Source: Erythrobacter sp. WG
GTDB taxonomy: Bacteria; Pseudomonadota; Alphaproteobacteria; Sphingomonadales; Sphingomonadaceae
DNA length: 42,817 bases
Assembly: GCF_026586795.1 (NCBI RefSeq)
Contig: NZ_JAPFGY010000030.1
Coordinates: 1 to 42,817, forward strand
Direction: 5' to 3'
The first letter of the stretch is position 1; the number at the start of each line of letters is the position of its first letter. Below are positions 19,323 through 27,612 of this stretch, in pieces. A model generated the notes under the pieces. It was not told the DNA's origin. It was given only the letters and a program-made list of their open reading frames with translations, and searched no databases. Made by a program: the position numbers and the translations under genes.

Positions 19323-20252
19323 TCAGGCGAGGTTGATCTCGCGCAGGCGCTGCATGAGGTAATCATGCGCGGTGATCGGGGGCGCGGGGGGATTCGCACC
19401 GGCTGGATCGACGCATTCCGGCAGCGCCTCGATCAGGAAGTCCGGCCGGAAATGGAGGAAGAACGGCATCGAGAAGCGCGCCCGCCGCGCCGCATCCCCG
19501 CGCGGGTTGACCACGCGGTGGGTGGTCGAGCGCAGGCGGCCGTTGGTCTGGCGCTGGAGCATATCGCCGACATTGATGACCAGCGCGCCCGGGGGCACGT
19601 CGACCGCGTGCCATTCGCCCGCGCGGGTCAGCAGTTCGAGCCCCGCCTCCTCTGCGCCGAGGAGGAGGGTGATGGTGTTGATGTCCTCGTGTCCGGCGGC
19701 GCGGATCGCACCCTCGGGCGCGCCCTCGGCGAGCGGGGGATAGTGGAGCAGGCGCATCACCGAGTTGCCGTCCTCGACCGAGGCGGCGAAGAAATCGCGC
19801 GGACGGCCGAGATGCAGCGCGATCGCCTCGAGCACCCGGGCGCCTGCCGTCTCGAAGGCGGCGAACAGCGCGGTCATCGTCTCGCGGAAGCCCTCGACCT
19901 CGGTGGGCCAGACGTTGGGGTCCATGTAGGCGCCGAGCGGGTGGCCCTCGGGCAGGTCGCGGCCGACGTGCCAGAATTCCTTGAGGTCGAAGACCTCGGC
20001 GTCCTTGGCCTTTTCGGTGCCGAACGGGGTGTAGCCGCGTGCGCCGCCCTTGCCCTCGATCTTGTAGGCGCGTTTCACCGCGTCGGGCAGCGCGAAGAAG
20101 GCGCGCGAGACGCGCTCCGCCTCGTCGATCAGGTCCTGCGGGATGCCGTGATCGCGCACCACGGCAAAGCCGTATTCGCCGAAGCTGCGGCCGAGTTCGT
20201 CGGCGATGGTTTCAAGCGGCTGGGCGAGGCTGACGGAGGCGATATCGATCAT
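19323..20252 (-). CDS. Isopenicillin-N-synthase-family 2-oxoglutarate/Fe(II) oxygenase
   Basis: The enzyme (309 residues from the chosen start) belongs to the non-haem iron dioxygenases. The N-terminal DIOX_N region includes YGFAVVRDHGIP. The iron ligands are the HxD pair in AAGHEDINT (His188, Asp190) and the distal histidine in STTHRVVNP (His245), and the cosubstrate-binding arginine lies in RFSMPFF (Arg259). The reaction is oxidation of a small molecule coupled to 2-oxoglutarate decarboxylation; the substrate is unknown. ATG 20252 is preferred because AAGGG lies seven bases upstream and the family begins near MIDIASVSL; a longer frame to 20288 exists. The nucleoside transporter gene ends 41 bp upstream on the same strand, so the two may be cotranscribed. 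Confidence 0.85.
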   Translation of the reverse strand: MIDIASVSLAQPLETIADELGRSFGEYGFAVVRDHGIPQDLIDEAERVSRAFFALPDAVKRAYKIEGKGGARGYTPFGTEKAKDAEVFDLKEFWHVGRDLPEGHPLGAYMDPNVWPTEVEGFRETMTALFAAFETAGARVLEAIALHLGRPRDFFAASVEDGNSVMRLLHYPPLAEGAPEGAIRAAGHEDINTITLLLGAEEAGLELLTRAGEWHAVDVPPGALVINVGDMLQRQTNGRLRSTTHRVVNPRGDAARRARFSMPFFLHFRPDFLIEALPECVDPAGANPPAPPITAHDYLMQRLREINLA

Positions 20253-20292
20253 GCGCGCGCCCTTACACGCGCGCGGACGGACCGCCAAGGCT

Positions 20293-21768
20293 TCAGAGCG
20301 GCAAAAACAGGCTCGCGAGCGCCGCGCTCATCAGGTTCGCAAGGCTCCCGGCGGCCAGTGCCTTCAATCCGAGCCGCGCGATCACCGGGCGCTGGTTGGG
20401 GGCAAGGCCGCCGGTCACCGCCATCTGGATCGCGATCGAGGAGAAATTGGCAAAACCGCACAGCGCGAAGGTGACGATCGCACGGCTGCGCGCGGGCAGG
20501 TCCGCATCGGTCATCTGGCCGAGGTCGATGAAGGCGACGAATTCGTTGAGCACGATCTTGGTGCCGAACAATCCGCCAGCGATCTGCGCCTGCTGCCAGT
20601 CGGCAATGCCGATCAGGAACATGACGGGCGCGAACAGGTAGCCGAGCAGCTTCTGGAAGCTGAGCGTCTCCAGCCAGCCCGCAAAGGCCGGGTCGAGCGG
20701 CGCGCCGGCCCGCTCGGCGATCCCGACGATCCCCGTGCCAACCCCGGCGAGCATCCCGTTGGCGAGCGCCACCAGCGCGACGAACACCATGACCATCGCC
20801 CCTACGGCAACCGCCAGCTTCACGCCGGTCTGCGTGCCTTGCGCGGCGGCTTCGATGATGTTGGCGGGGCGCTGGCCTTCCTCGAAGGTTTCCGCAGCGC
20901 TGACCTCGTCGGCCTTGGCCCCGCCTTCGAGGATCGAGGCCGGGCCGACGGCGCTGATCCGCGCCTGGGGGAGTTCGACCTCCTCGCCGTTCTCGTCATA
21001 CATGACCACGCGCGTGCTTTCGGTCATCGCCTGGGTCTTGCGCGCGCGGGCGGCGGCGGCGACCCCGATGGTGTAGTCGCGCTCCTGCCGTTCGGGGACG
21101 TCGGGCATGATGATCTTGGCCATCAGGATGCCGCCCGGCGCCGACATGAAGGCCGCCGCGAGCAGGAAGGGCACCGCCTCGGTGCCGATGAAGCTGGCAT
21201 AGGCGGCAAGGATCGTCCCCGCCACACCCGCCATGCCCACCGTCATCAGCGTGAACAGGCCCGAGGGGCTCAGCGCGGCAAGATAGGGGCGCACCACCAG
21301 CGGGCTTTCCGACTGGCCGACAAAGATGTTGGCCGCCGCGCCCAGCGCCTCGACCTTGCTGACGCCGGTGATCCAGCCGATCGCCCCGCCCACCCAGCGC
21401 ACCAGCCGCTGCATGATGCCGAGGTGGTAGAGGATCGAGACGATCGCCGCGAAGAACACGATGACCGGCAGCGCGGCGATCACGAAGCTGTTGGCGAAGG
21501 GATTGGTCTCCATCGGCCCGAACACGCTCGTGATCCCGACCTTGGAGAAATCGAGCAGCGCGATAACGCCCGAGGACAGCCCCCCGATCACCGCCACGCC
21601 CGCATCGGTGCGCAGCACGATCAGCGCGGTCACCGCCTGGAGCGCGAAGGCGGAGCCCACCACCCGCAGGTTGATCCGTCGCCGTGCCGAGGACAAGGCC
21701 AGCGCGATGCCGAGAATGGCGAGGATGCCGGCAAGGCTCAGCAGGATGGACGTGAGACTTGCGTTCAC
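20293..21768 (-). CDS. Concentrative nucleoside transporter (CNT / NupC family)
   Basis: This inner-membrane symporter imports nucleosides with a cation. From the chosen GTG start it has 491 residues and about ten hydrophobic segments. Family signatures are present: NIFVGQSESPLVVRPYL in the substrate-binding hairpin, KIVLNEFVAFIDL and CGFANFSSIAIQMAV towards the C-terminus. An unusually long soluble loop (about residues 230-310 of the chosen product, containing VVMYDENGEEVELPQARI) sits between the gate domains. GTG 21768 was chosen because the preceding 54 codons read as non-transporter, Arg/Pro-rich sequence and because GGAGG lies 12 bases upstream. It runs in the same direction as the 2OG oxygenase gene. 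Confidence 0.9.
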   Translation of the reverse strand: MNASLTSILLSLAGILAILGIALALSSARRRINLRVVGSAFALQAVTALIVLRTDAGVAVIGGLSSGVIALLDFSKVGITSVFGPMETNPFANSFVIAALPVIVFFAAIVSILYHLGIMQRLVRWVGGAIGWITGVSKVEALGAAANIFVGQSESPLVVRPYLAALSPSGLFTLMTVGMAGVAGTILAAYASFIGTEAVPFLLAAAFMSAPGGILMAKIIMPDVPERQERDYTIGVAAAARARKTQAMTESTRVVMYDENGEEVELPQARISAVGPASILEGGAKADEVSAAETFEEGQRPANIIEAAAQGTQTGVKLAVAVGAMVMVFVALVALANGMLAGVGTGIVGIAERAGAPLDPAFAGWLETLSFQKLLGYLFAPVMFLIGIADWQQAQIAGGLFGTKIVLNEFVAFIDLGQMTDADLPARSRAIVTFALCGFANFSSIAIQMAVTGGLAPNQRPVIARLGLKALAAGSLANLMSAALASLFLPL

Positions 21769-21980
21769 GGCAGCGGATATCCTCCGGTGGCAGAAAGTTG
21801 GCCCGATCCGATGCGCGAGGCCCGTTGATCCCGCGCACGGCACGTCCGGGCGTGGCAGTTTGCAGCGCGCGTGGCAAGACGCTTGCGACGGCGCGCGGGG
21901 CTTGTCCCCGCCGCATGGGGCCGGTGACACCGCATCAGGCGGCGCTTTTCTTTTGCCGGCGCGCTGGCTAGCACCCCGTC

Positions 21981-22688
21981 ATGGAAACACCCACGCCTGC
22001 CGCGCCCCTTGCTGCCACCGCGCCCTCCGGCGTGTCGATGCCGCTCGGAATGTTCGTCTTTACTCTGCTTTACGGCGGGATGACGGTGCTCGCCGGGGTG
22101 CTCGCCTTCAAGCAGGTGCAACTGGGGCCGACGGGCCTCGCGGTGGAGAGCGGGATCTTCCCCTTCCTGCTGCTGGTGGTGATCTCGAGCACGCTGTCGC
22201 AGCTCTACGGGCGCGAGGCGGCCAAGCGGATCGTGTGGTGGGGCTTCCTGCCGCTGGGCCTGTCGGCGCTGCTGCTGCAACTGGTGCTGGCCCTGCCCGC
22301 TTCGTCCGAGATGATCGCCTTCCGCCCCGAGGACCTCGCCGCCTTCGAGCGGGTCCACGCCTCGACCTGGCGGGTGTGGATGGCGGGACCGGCGAGCTAT
22401 ATCACCTCGCTGCTGCTCAACATCTGGATCTTCGACAGGCTGCGCGGCAGCGGCGACGGCTCCGGCACCGCCGGCCTGATGGTGCGCGGAGCGATCGCCT
22501 CGGCCTTGAGCCAGGCGGTGGATTCGGTGATCTTCATCACGCTCGCCTTCTACGGCGAATTCGCGATCCGCGACCTGATGATCGGCCAGGTCCTCGCCAA
22601 GGTGTTCCTGAGCCTCGTGCTGGTGCCGTTCCTGATCACCTTCGGGGTGCAGGGTGCGCGGTGGCTGGACGCGCGGCGCACGGCCTGA
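21981..22688 (+). CDS. yhhQ: Queuosine precursor transporter (VUT / YhhQ family)
   Basis: The 235-residue protein has six predicted membrane helices and the family core, including FPFLLLVVISSTLSQLYGREAA near the start and ALSQAVDSVIFITLAFYGEF in the second half, where a helix carries the D-S pair typical of the family. YhhQ-type proteins take up preQ0/preQ1 for queuosine tRNA modification; VUT once meant vitamin uptake transporter. No queuosine biosynthesis gene or preQ1 riboswitch was seen in the 50 bp upstream or nearby, which would suit a salvage-only role, but the rest of the genome is not visible. The N-terminal 20 residues are Pro/Ala-rich. Confidence 0.88.
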   Translation: METPTPAAPLAATAPSGVSMPLGMFVFTLLYGGMTVLAGVLAFKQVQLGPTGLAVESGIFPFLLLVVISSTLSQLYGREAAKRIVWWGFLPLGLSALLLQLVLALPASSEMIAFRPEDLAAFERVHASTWRVWMAGPASYITSLLLNIWIFDRLRGSGDGSGTAGLMVRGAIASALSQAVDSVIFITLAFYGEFAIRDLMIGQVLAKVFLSLVLVPFLITFGVQGARWLDARRTA

Positions 22689-22690
22689 GT

Positions 22691-22702
22691 CCCCCCCCCC
22701 CC
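22691..22702 (+). repeat. Homopolymer run of 12 C
   Basis: Twelve consecutive C residues lie three bases after the transporter stop codon. Such tracts are slip-prone in replication and sequencing. Because it is outside any reading frame, it cannot switch a protein on or off. Confidence 0.9.
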
Positions 22703-22790
22703 GGCGTTCCGGCGGCACGCCCCGGCGTGGGCGCGGATCATTTTGCCCATCCGCGCATAGCCCCTCCTTCGCGCAAGAGGAGGAACGGCC

Positions 22791-23237
22791 GTGCTGCAAT
22801 CGATCATGATGGGCTGCGTCGGCGGCCAGCGCGCGATGACGCCGATCGCGACGGTCGCCGTGGCGGCAGCGCGCGGCGAGTTGCGCCATGACGGCACCGC
22901 GGCCCGGTTGCTCGGCCATCCGCTGGTGGCCGCCGGTGCCGTGGCGCTGGCAGCGGCCGAGATGGCGGGCGACAAGATGAAGTCGGCGCCCGACCGCATC
23001 GTGCCGATCGGCCTCGCGGCACGCTTCGTCACCTCCGCGATCGCCGGCGCAGCCCTCGCCCCGCCCCGGCAACGCCCCGCCGCCGCGCTGGCGGCCGGGC
23101 TGGTGTCGCTCGGCGCCTCATGGCTAGGCTGGCGCGCCCGCATGGCCGCCATGCGCCGCCACGACCGCGTGACGACCGGCGCGCTCGAGGACGCGCTGGT
23201 GCTCGGATCGGCAACGGCGGTGATGAGGATGGCGTGA
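22791..23237 (+). CDS. DUF4126 membrane protein
   Basis: The 148-residue protein of unknown function opens MLQSIMMGCVGGQRAMTPIA, matching the GxRxMTP signature of DUF4126. It has several Ala-rich hydrophobic segments (about 40-60, 70-90, 95-115) and a basic loop (RARMAAMRRHDR) before the last helix. The GTG start at 22791 has an excellent ribosome site (AGAGGAGGAA, seven bases upstream). It stands alone on the + strand; tandem 25-bp repeats begin right after its stop. Confidence 0.8.
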   Translation: MLQSIMMGCVGGQRAMTPIATVAVAAARGELRHDGTAARLLGHPLVAAGAVALAAAEMAGDKMKSAPDRIVPIGLAARFVTSAIAGAALAPPRQRPAAALAAGLVSLGASWLGWRARMAAMRRHDRVTTGALEDALVLGSATAVMRMA

Positions 23238-23240
23238 CTG

Positions 23241-23300
23241 CGCTCAAGCAGCGAAGCGGTAGCGCAACAAGCACGCGCTCAAGCAGCGAAGCGGTAGCGC
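23241..23300. repeat. Two direct copies of a 25-bp sequence, 35 bp apart
   Basis: The 25 bases at 23241-23265 recur exactly at 23276-23300 (both begin cgctcaagcagcg and end gcggtagcgc). They start four bases after the DUF4126 stop. They may mark the edge of the accessory region that follows. No further copy was noticed within the next kilobase. Confidence 0.85.
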
Positions 23301-23521
23301 GGCAAAACGCGTTCATCCATCACGCCGCCCTCATGCTCGATCGTGAGTTCGAAATGTCGAAAACGCATAGCAAACATCTCCGTGTGCGTTGGTGATGCTT
23401 GCAGCGTAGCGGTGCGACGCAGTCGATGCGGGTGGGCGATGCGCTTGCCGCTGTGGGATCGACACGTCCGGCTGTTTCGCGGCGGCCGGTTGGCAAATGT
23501 GCCGGACGGTGCCGACCTGAT

Positions 23522-23895
23522 CGCGATCATCACGCAGCCGCCAAGCCCGCCGAGAAAATGGAGCCAGCGCAGCGGCCAGTGACCGAACTGCATGAAGTGT
23601 GCACCCCGCACCCATGCGGACGCCTCGCCGATCGGCGGCTTGGCGAAGTCTTGCAGGACAGCGCCGCTCTGCCCGGCGAAAACCGCCACATGCTTGCTCA
23701 GCGCTACCCGGTTCTCAAGGAAGGTGTTGCGGAAATAGACGACCGCGCTCCGGTCGCCATTGTTGAGGATGCGCACGATGCTCGTCTTGACCGGCACGCC
23801 CTCGGCCTTCGACCACATCGCTTCGGCACGGTGCTTCATGGCATCGAGCGAGGCGACCTTGCCGGGCTTGCCGGTGCGCTCGCCAGGGTCATCCT
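23522..23895 (-). pseudogene. Fragment of a PepSY-type transmembrane protein
   Basis: A reverse frame reads AMKHRAEAMWSKAEG, then SIVRILNNGDRSAVVYFRN and finally AHFMQFGHWPLRWLHFLGGL before GGCVMIA. The last part matches the periplasmic-to-membrane turn of PepSY-associated proteins, which normally reads Q-F-G-x-x-x-x-R-W-L-x-F-x-x-G-L-L-G. The N-terminal half is missing: the frame meets a beta-lactamase-like fragment on the other strand near 23889-23903. Beyond Ile106 of the local frame (below 23522) similarity stops and the sequence turns Arg/Ser-rich. It is therefore broken at both ends. Confidence 0.6.
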
Positions 23896-23903
23896 CCCCC
23901 GAG

Positions 23904-24159
23904 GTGAACGAGCAGAGCTATGCGATCGGCTGGCGTGCCAATCCCAACACGCGCTTACTCGGTGAGGACAAGCCTGTCTGGGAACGTTCATCACGGCGGC
24001 GTCTCCAAGAGCGCCCATAGCTGGCTGGTTATCTATCCCGAACAGCGCCTCGTCGTCGCTCTCAACGCCAACGCCAGGCTCGACGAGTTCGGTGACTTCA
24101 TCGCGATCGAGCAAGCGATCACGCGAGCCTTCTTGAATCCCAGCGGCGGTGGCCGGTGA
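23904..24159 (+). pseudogene. C-terminal fragment of a serine beta-lactamase-family protein, with frameshift
   Basis: The + strand reads VNEQSYAIGWRANPNTRLLG, then shifts by +1 frame near 23975-23983 and continues GNVHHGGVSKSAHSWLVIYP, EQRLVVALNANA and a helical end to TGA 24157-24159. HHGG plus a PEQ-VVALNAN stretch is the KTG-box region and final strands of class C beta-lactamase-like hydrolases. The SxxK and YxN parts are absent, because the gene is cut at the junction with the PepSY fragment. No functional product is possible. About 160 bp without any gene follow before the AraC regulator. Confidence 0.65.
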
Positions 24160-24359
24160 TGCGGCGCACAGCAGGAGAGCAGTAGCATCGCGGAACGAGC
24201 TGAGCGGAATCACATCATCGCGCGACGGGCCTCGACCCTAGGTAATCTGCGCCTGAAGGGCACCCATAACACCCACCAGCCGCCTTCGTCTTCCTCGAAA
24301 ACTGCGATTTGACGGATCGATGATTGCTCAGCCGCGGTCCTTCCGGCACTTTCGTCGCC

Positions 24360-25460
24360 ATGGAACTGTTCTTCGGCTGGCGCACTGCGGTGCTTTTGTG
24401 CGCCGTGCTGGTGACGCTGCCCATCTGTATCGGGCTGCTCCACACCGCCGCAAACCGGACCGCCAGTCGCACCCTCGCGTTCCTGCTGCTGGCGCTTGTC
24501 GGCGTGGTGACACCCTGGATGATCGGCTTCGCTGGCTTCTACGACCGATGGCCATGGCTGACCTTCCTGCCCGTCGCAATGCCACTGTTGGTGCCGCCGC
24601 TCGCCTGGGCATATGGTCATGCCCTGACCCATGACTGCTGGCCTTCCCGGGCCAAGGTCGCCCTGATGCCTGCGCTGCTCCATTTCGCACTCATGACGGC
24701 CGCCTTCTGCCTGCCATTACCGCTCAAGGAGCGGGTCGCCGATGCGCTGGCAGGGTGGCTGGATGCGGTCGTCGCCGGCCTTCTGGTTGCGAGCTTCTGC
24801 GTCGCCATCGTGCTGCTGCGCCGCGACTTCGAAAACTACACACGCTGGCTCGTCGAGCAACGCAGTGACGATGCACGCTACGCCACCCGCTGGCTGGCGC
24901 GGACCCTGACGATCCTTGCCCTGCTGTTCGCAGGCTGGGCAATCTTCGAGATCACCGATCTTGTCCATCCGCTCGGCTACGAGGGCCTGATGCCGCTCTA
25001 CTGCGGAATTGCTGCCGCGATGGTGTTCCTCGCCGTCGAGGGCTGGCGCCACGCGGCGCTCCCGTGGCCGGTGATGACGCACGCCGAGCCCGAAGCTGCT
25101 CCACCCGGACCAGCTGGACACGATTGGACGGCGCTCGGCCAGGAGTGGCAGCGGCGGCTGCGCGAGGAGGAGCACTACCGCGAGAGCGACCTCTCGCTCG
25201 CACGCACGGCCCGGCTGCTCGGCACCAACACCAGCTACCTCTCGCGCGCCTGCAACGAGGGTTTGGGGGTGAGCTTTTCGTCCATGGTCAACCGGATGCG
25301 TGCCGAAGCGGTAGCCGAGGCGATCGCCGCCAATCCGACCGCAGGGCTGCTCGATCTTGCGCTTGCGGCGGGCTTCGCCTCGAAGGCGAGCTTCAACCGT
25401 GCCTTCGCCGATCGCTTCGGCACCAGTCCGTCGGCGTGGCGGCGACGTCTCAGATCATGA
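24360..25460 (+). CDS. AraC-family regulator with N-terminal membrane domain
   Basis: The product (366 residues from ATG 24360) joins a seven-helix membrane region (about 5-235) to a C-terminal AraC-type double helix-turn-helix (about 265-365). The DNA-binding part carries DLSLARTARLLGTNTSYLSR in the first HTH and LALAAGFASKASFNRAFADR then FGTSPSAWR in the second, the usual family ending. Such proteins are thought to sense a ligand at the membrane and act on a neighbouring promoter. The S41 peptidase gene starts 63 bp downstream and is a natural target or partner. A TTG start at 24324 would add 12 residues and is less likely. Confidence 0.87.
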   Translation: MELFFGWRTAVLLCAVLVTLPICIGLLHTAANRTASRTLAFLLLALVGVVTPWMIGFAGFYDRWPWLTFLPVAMPLLVPPLAWAYGHALTHDCWPSRAKVALMPALLHFALMTAAFCLPLPLKERVADALAGWLDAVVAGLLVASFCVAIVLLRRDFENYTRWLVEQRSDDARYATRWLARTLTILALLFAGWAIFEITDLVHPLGYEGLMPLYCGIAAAMVFLAVEGWRHAALPWPVMTHAEPEAAPPGPAGHDWTALGQEWQRRLREEEHYRESDLSLARTARLLGTNTSYLSRACNEGLGVSFSSMVNRMRAEAVAEAIAANPTAGLLDLALAAGFASKASFNRAFADRFGTSPSAWRRRLRS

Positions 25461-25523
25461 ATTTGCGCGCTTTGTGCCCAAGGTGAGGCGACATCCGCAA
25501 GCGGCGCGCCCAGCAAGCACAGC

Positions 25524-27008
25524 ATGAACCGCCGCCACTTCATCTCGACGCTTGCCGGAACCTCGCTCGCAGGGCTTCTGGCGCCCCGGCCCACCTTCGC
25601 TGCCACGCTGCTCGGGGAGAAGCCGCCGACAGGTGCCGCACTGGACCTCGCCATCCTCCTCGCGGCGATGGACATCCACCCCGGCCTCTACCGCCACCAG
25701 AGCCCGCGCGCCGCCGAGCAGGCCCTCGCAGCCTTCTCGACGGGCTATCGCAAGGCGGCCGAGCGCGATGACATGGTGGCCGCCTACCTCGTGCTCTCGC
25801 GCTATCTCGCCACCCTGCGCTGTGGGCACAGCTATGCCAACTTCTTCAATCAGGAGGACCCCGACGTCCTCGCCTTGTTCAGCAGGACTACGCGCCTGCC
25901 GTTCTGGTTCCGCTGGGTCGGCCCCCGCATGTTTGTCACCCGCGATCCCCAGGGCCTCGGCATAGCTCCGGGGAGCGAGATCGAAAGCATCAATGGCGTC
26001 CGCGCTGCCGAACTCCTCGCGCGGCTGATGCCCTACACCCGAGGCGATGGCAGCAATGACGGCAAGCGCCGCGCGCTGCTGAGCGTCGAGGGGCAGGAGG
26101 AATACGAGACCTTCGACATCTTCCAGGGCCTCCTCGCCCCGCCGCCTTCCGGCGGGCAGCACCGCGTCGTGCTGCGCACCCGGGAGGGCCGGCGCGAGAC
26201 GCACATGCTGCCGGCCATCGACCTCGCTGCCCGACGCGCGCAGATGACCCGCGTGCCCGAGGCAAGCAACGCACCGCGATGGACGTGGACCGAGCGGCCC
26301 GACGGCGTGCGCGTCCTTAACATGCCGGGATGGGCGATGTGGAACAGCAGCTGGGACTGGCGCGCGTGGCTGGAGGAGCGGCTCGACAGTCTGAGTGACG
26401 CGCGCGGGCTCGTCATCGACATCCGCGACAACGAGGGCGGCGATGACTGCGGAGATCCGATCATCGCGCGCCTGATCGATGCACCGCTATCAGGTTGGCC
26501 CTTTGTCACTCGCCTGCGCTTCACCCGGATGCCGGACCTGCTCCGCGAACACTCCACCACTTGGGACCGGAGCTTCTACACGCTCGGCGAGGGCGCGAGG
26601 CCGCTCGGCAACGGCGAGTGGGAGCCGCGCGAGGACGTGGTGCAGTCGGCTGTGACGCCATCCCCCAAGCGCATCGCTTGCCCGGTCGCGGCGCTGATCT
26701 CGCCGACCAACAGCTCGGCGACCTTCGCCTTCATCAACGCCGCCCGCGCGAGCGGCAAGGTGCGGCTGTTCGGCGAGACCACCGGCGGCAATCGGCGCAG
26801 CATCAACGGCGGCGCGTTCCTGTTCGTGAAGCTGCCCTTTAGCGGGATCGAGTTCGACCTGCCGCTCAAGGGCTATGTCGCGCCCACGCCGCAGCCGGAT
26901 CGCGGCATCGACCCTGATGTGGCGATGCCCTTCGATCCGGCTTGGATTGGCTTGGCGCGGGACCCGGTGCTCGAAGCGGCGGCAGCCTGGTGTAGCGCTG
27001 GCGGTTGA
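25524..27008 (+). CDS. Exported S41-family peptidase
   Basis: The 494-residue protein has an N-terminal signal with a paired arginine (MNRRHFISTLAGTSLAGLLA), compatible with Tat or Sec export, cleaved near residue 26. The middle (about 120-200) may hold a PDZ-like segment (GLGIAPGSEIESINGVRAAE). The catalytic half contains ARGLVIDIRDNEGGDDCGDP and the nucleophile region ISPTNSSATFAFI, where Ser398 best fits the catalytic serine, followed by GETTGGN, as in tail-specific proteases. It probably cleaves periplasmic proteins or peptides. It follows the AraC gene on the same strand. The first ATG was kept although its ribosome site is poor. Confidence 0.82.
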   Translation: MNRRHFISTLAGTSLAGLLAPRPTFAATLLGEKPPTGAALDLAILLAAMDIHPGLYRHQSPRAAEQALAAFSTGYRKAAERDDMVAAYLVLSRYLATLRCGHSYANFFNQEDPDVLALFSRTTRLPFWFRWVGPRMFVTRDPQGLGIAPGSEIESINGVRAAELLARLMPYTRGDGSNDGKRRALLSVEGQEEYETFDIFQGLLAPPPSGGQHRVVLRTREGRRETHMLPAIDLAARRAQMTRVPEASNAPRWTWTERPDGVRVLNMPGWAMWNSSWDWRAWLEERLDSLSDARGLVIDIRDNEGGDDCGDPIIARLIDAPLSGWPFVTRLRFTRMPDLLREHSTTWDRSFYTLGEGARPLGNGEWEPREDVVQSAVTPSPKRIACPVAALISPTNSSATFAFINAARASGKVRLFGETTGGNRRSINGGAFLFVKLPFSGIEFDLPLKGYVAPTPQPDRGIDPDVAMPFDPAWIGLARDPVLEAAAAWCSAGG

Positions 27009-27502
27009 GGTTGAAGTTCGTCGAGAACCTCCGCGCGCTGGGCGGTGTCGAAGAGCGCCTTCGCGACGTCCTCGTTGGGAGCCACCGCGAGGATCTCCAT
27101 GCCGCGGCAATCGAGCGAGCGGTAGGGGCTCGATTGGCTCCCTTAGGTTGCCATGCACAACCTGCCCCTGAATGCCAAAACCCGCAGAAAACGGTAGATC
27201 TCGCGGTTCCTGCGGAGGCGCTTGGCTTCCTCTCGTCGTCGCTTCTCTCTGATTCCAGTTATCGATCAGCCATTCTCGGCCGCCAAGGAGCTCGTGAGGG
27301 CGGCGCGAGCGCCGACCGCCCGAAGCGTGCCGCTGCGCGGGCGAACTGCGCGACCGCCTGCCGCCCTGTCCAGTTGCAGCGGCACCGACTCTAGGTGCGC
27401 CCCAAGGTGGGGCGACTCCGGTATCCCGCCGCACCTCGCAGTGCGAGACAACCGTGAGAGACAATCCTCCCCTTTCCCCGGCCACGTCACTGATTTTGAG
27501 AA
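27009..27502. other. About 490 bp without a supported gene, next to tRNA-Lys
   Basis: No convincing gene was found. On the reverse strand, one frame reads REEAKRLRRNREIYRFLRVL then AFRGRLCMAT, a TAA, and then in the same frame SLDCRGMEILAVAPNEDVAK and ALFDTAQRAEVLDELQ (about 27030-27260). Both parts look protein-like but I do not recognise them, and the second has no stop-free link to a plausible start. They may be remnants of a mobile or accessory gene. The stretch lies on the 3' side of the tRNA gene, where islands usually insert. Confidence 0.35.
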
Positions 27503-27578
27503 TGGTGAGCCCGACAGGATTCGAACCTGTGACCCGCTGATTAAAAGTCAGCTGCTCTACCTACTGAGCTACGGGCCC
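27503..27578 (-). tRNA. tRNA-Lys (anticodon TTT)
   Basis: The reverse strand gives a full cloverleaf: a 7-bp acceptor stem starting GGGCCCG, D arm with AGCTCAGTAGGTAGAGC, anticodon loop CTTTTAA with anticodon TTT, the TTCGAATCC T-loop, and an encoded CCA end at 27503-27505. Length is 76 bases including CCA. Its 3' end faces the accessory stretch at 23.2-27.5 kb. Confidence 0.97.
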
Positions 27579-27612
27579 ACGCTGGCCCTGCTCGCGTGGC
27601 GGGGCGTGGGGG

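Noticed and set aside
21930..21980. preQ1 riboswitch before the queuosine-precursor transporter
   Set aside because: The short leader has no recognisable H-type pseudoknot pattern or A-rich tail.
23241..23300. CRISPR array
   Set aside because: Only two repeat copies with a 10-bp gap, and no cas genes.
23522..24159. A functional fusion of PepSY and beta-lactamase parts
   Set aside because: The fragments are on opposite strands, each lacks a start and core motifs, and one is frameshifted.
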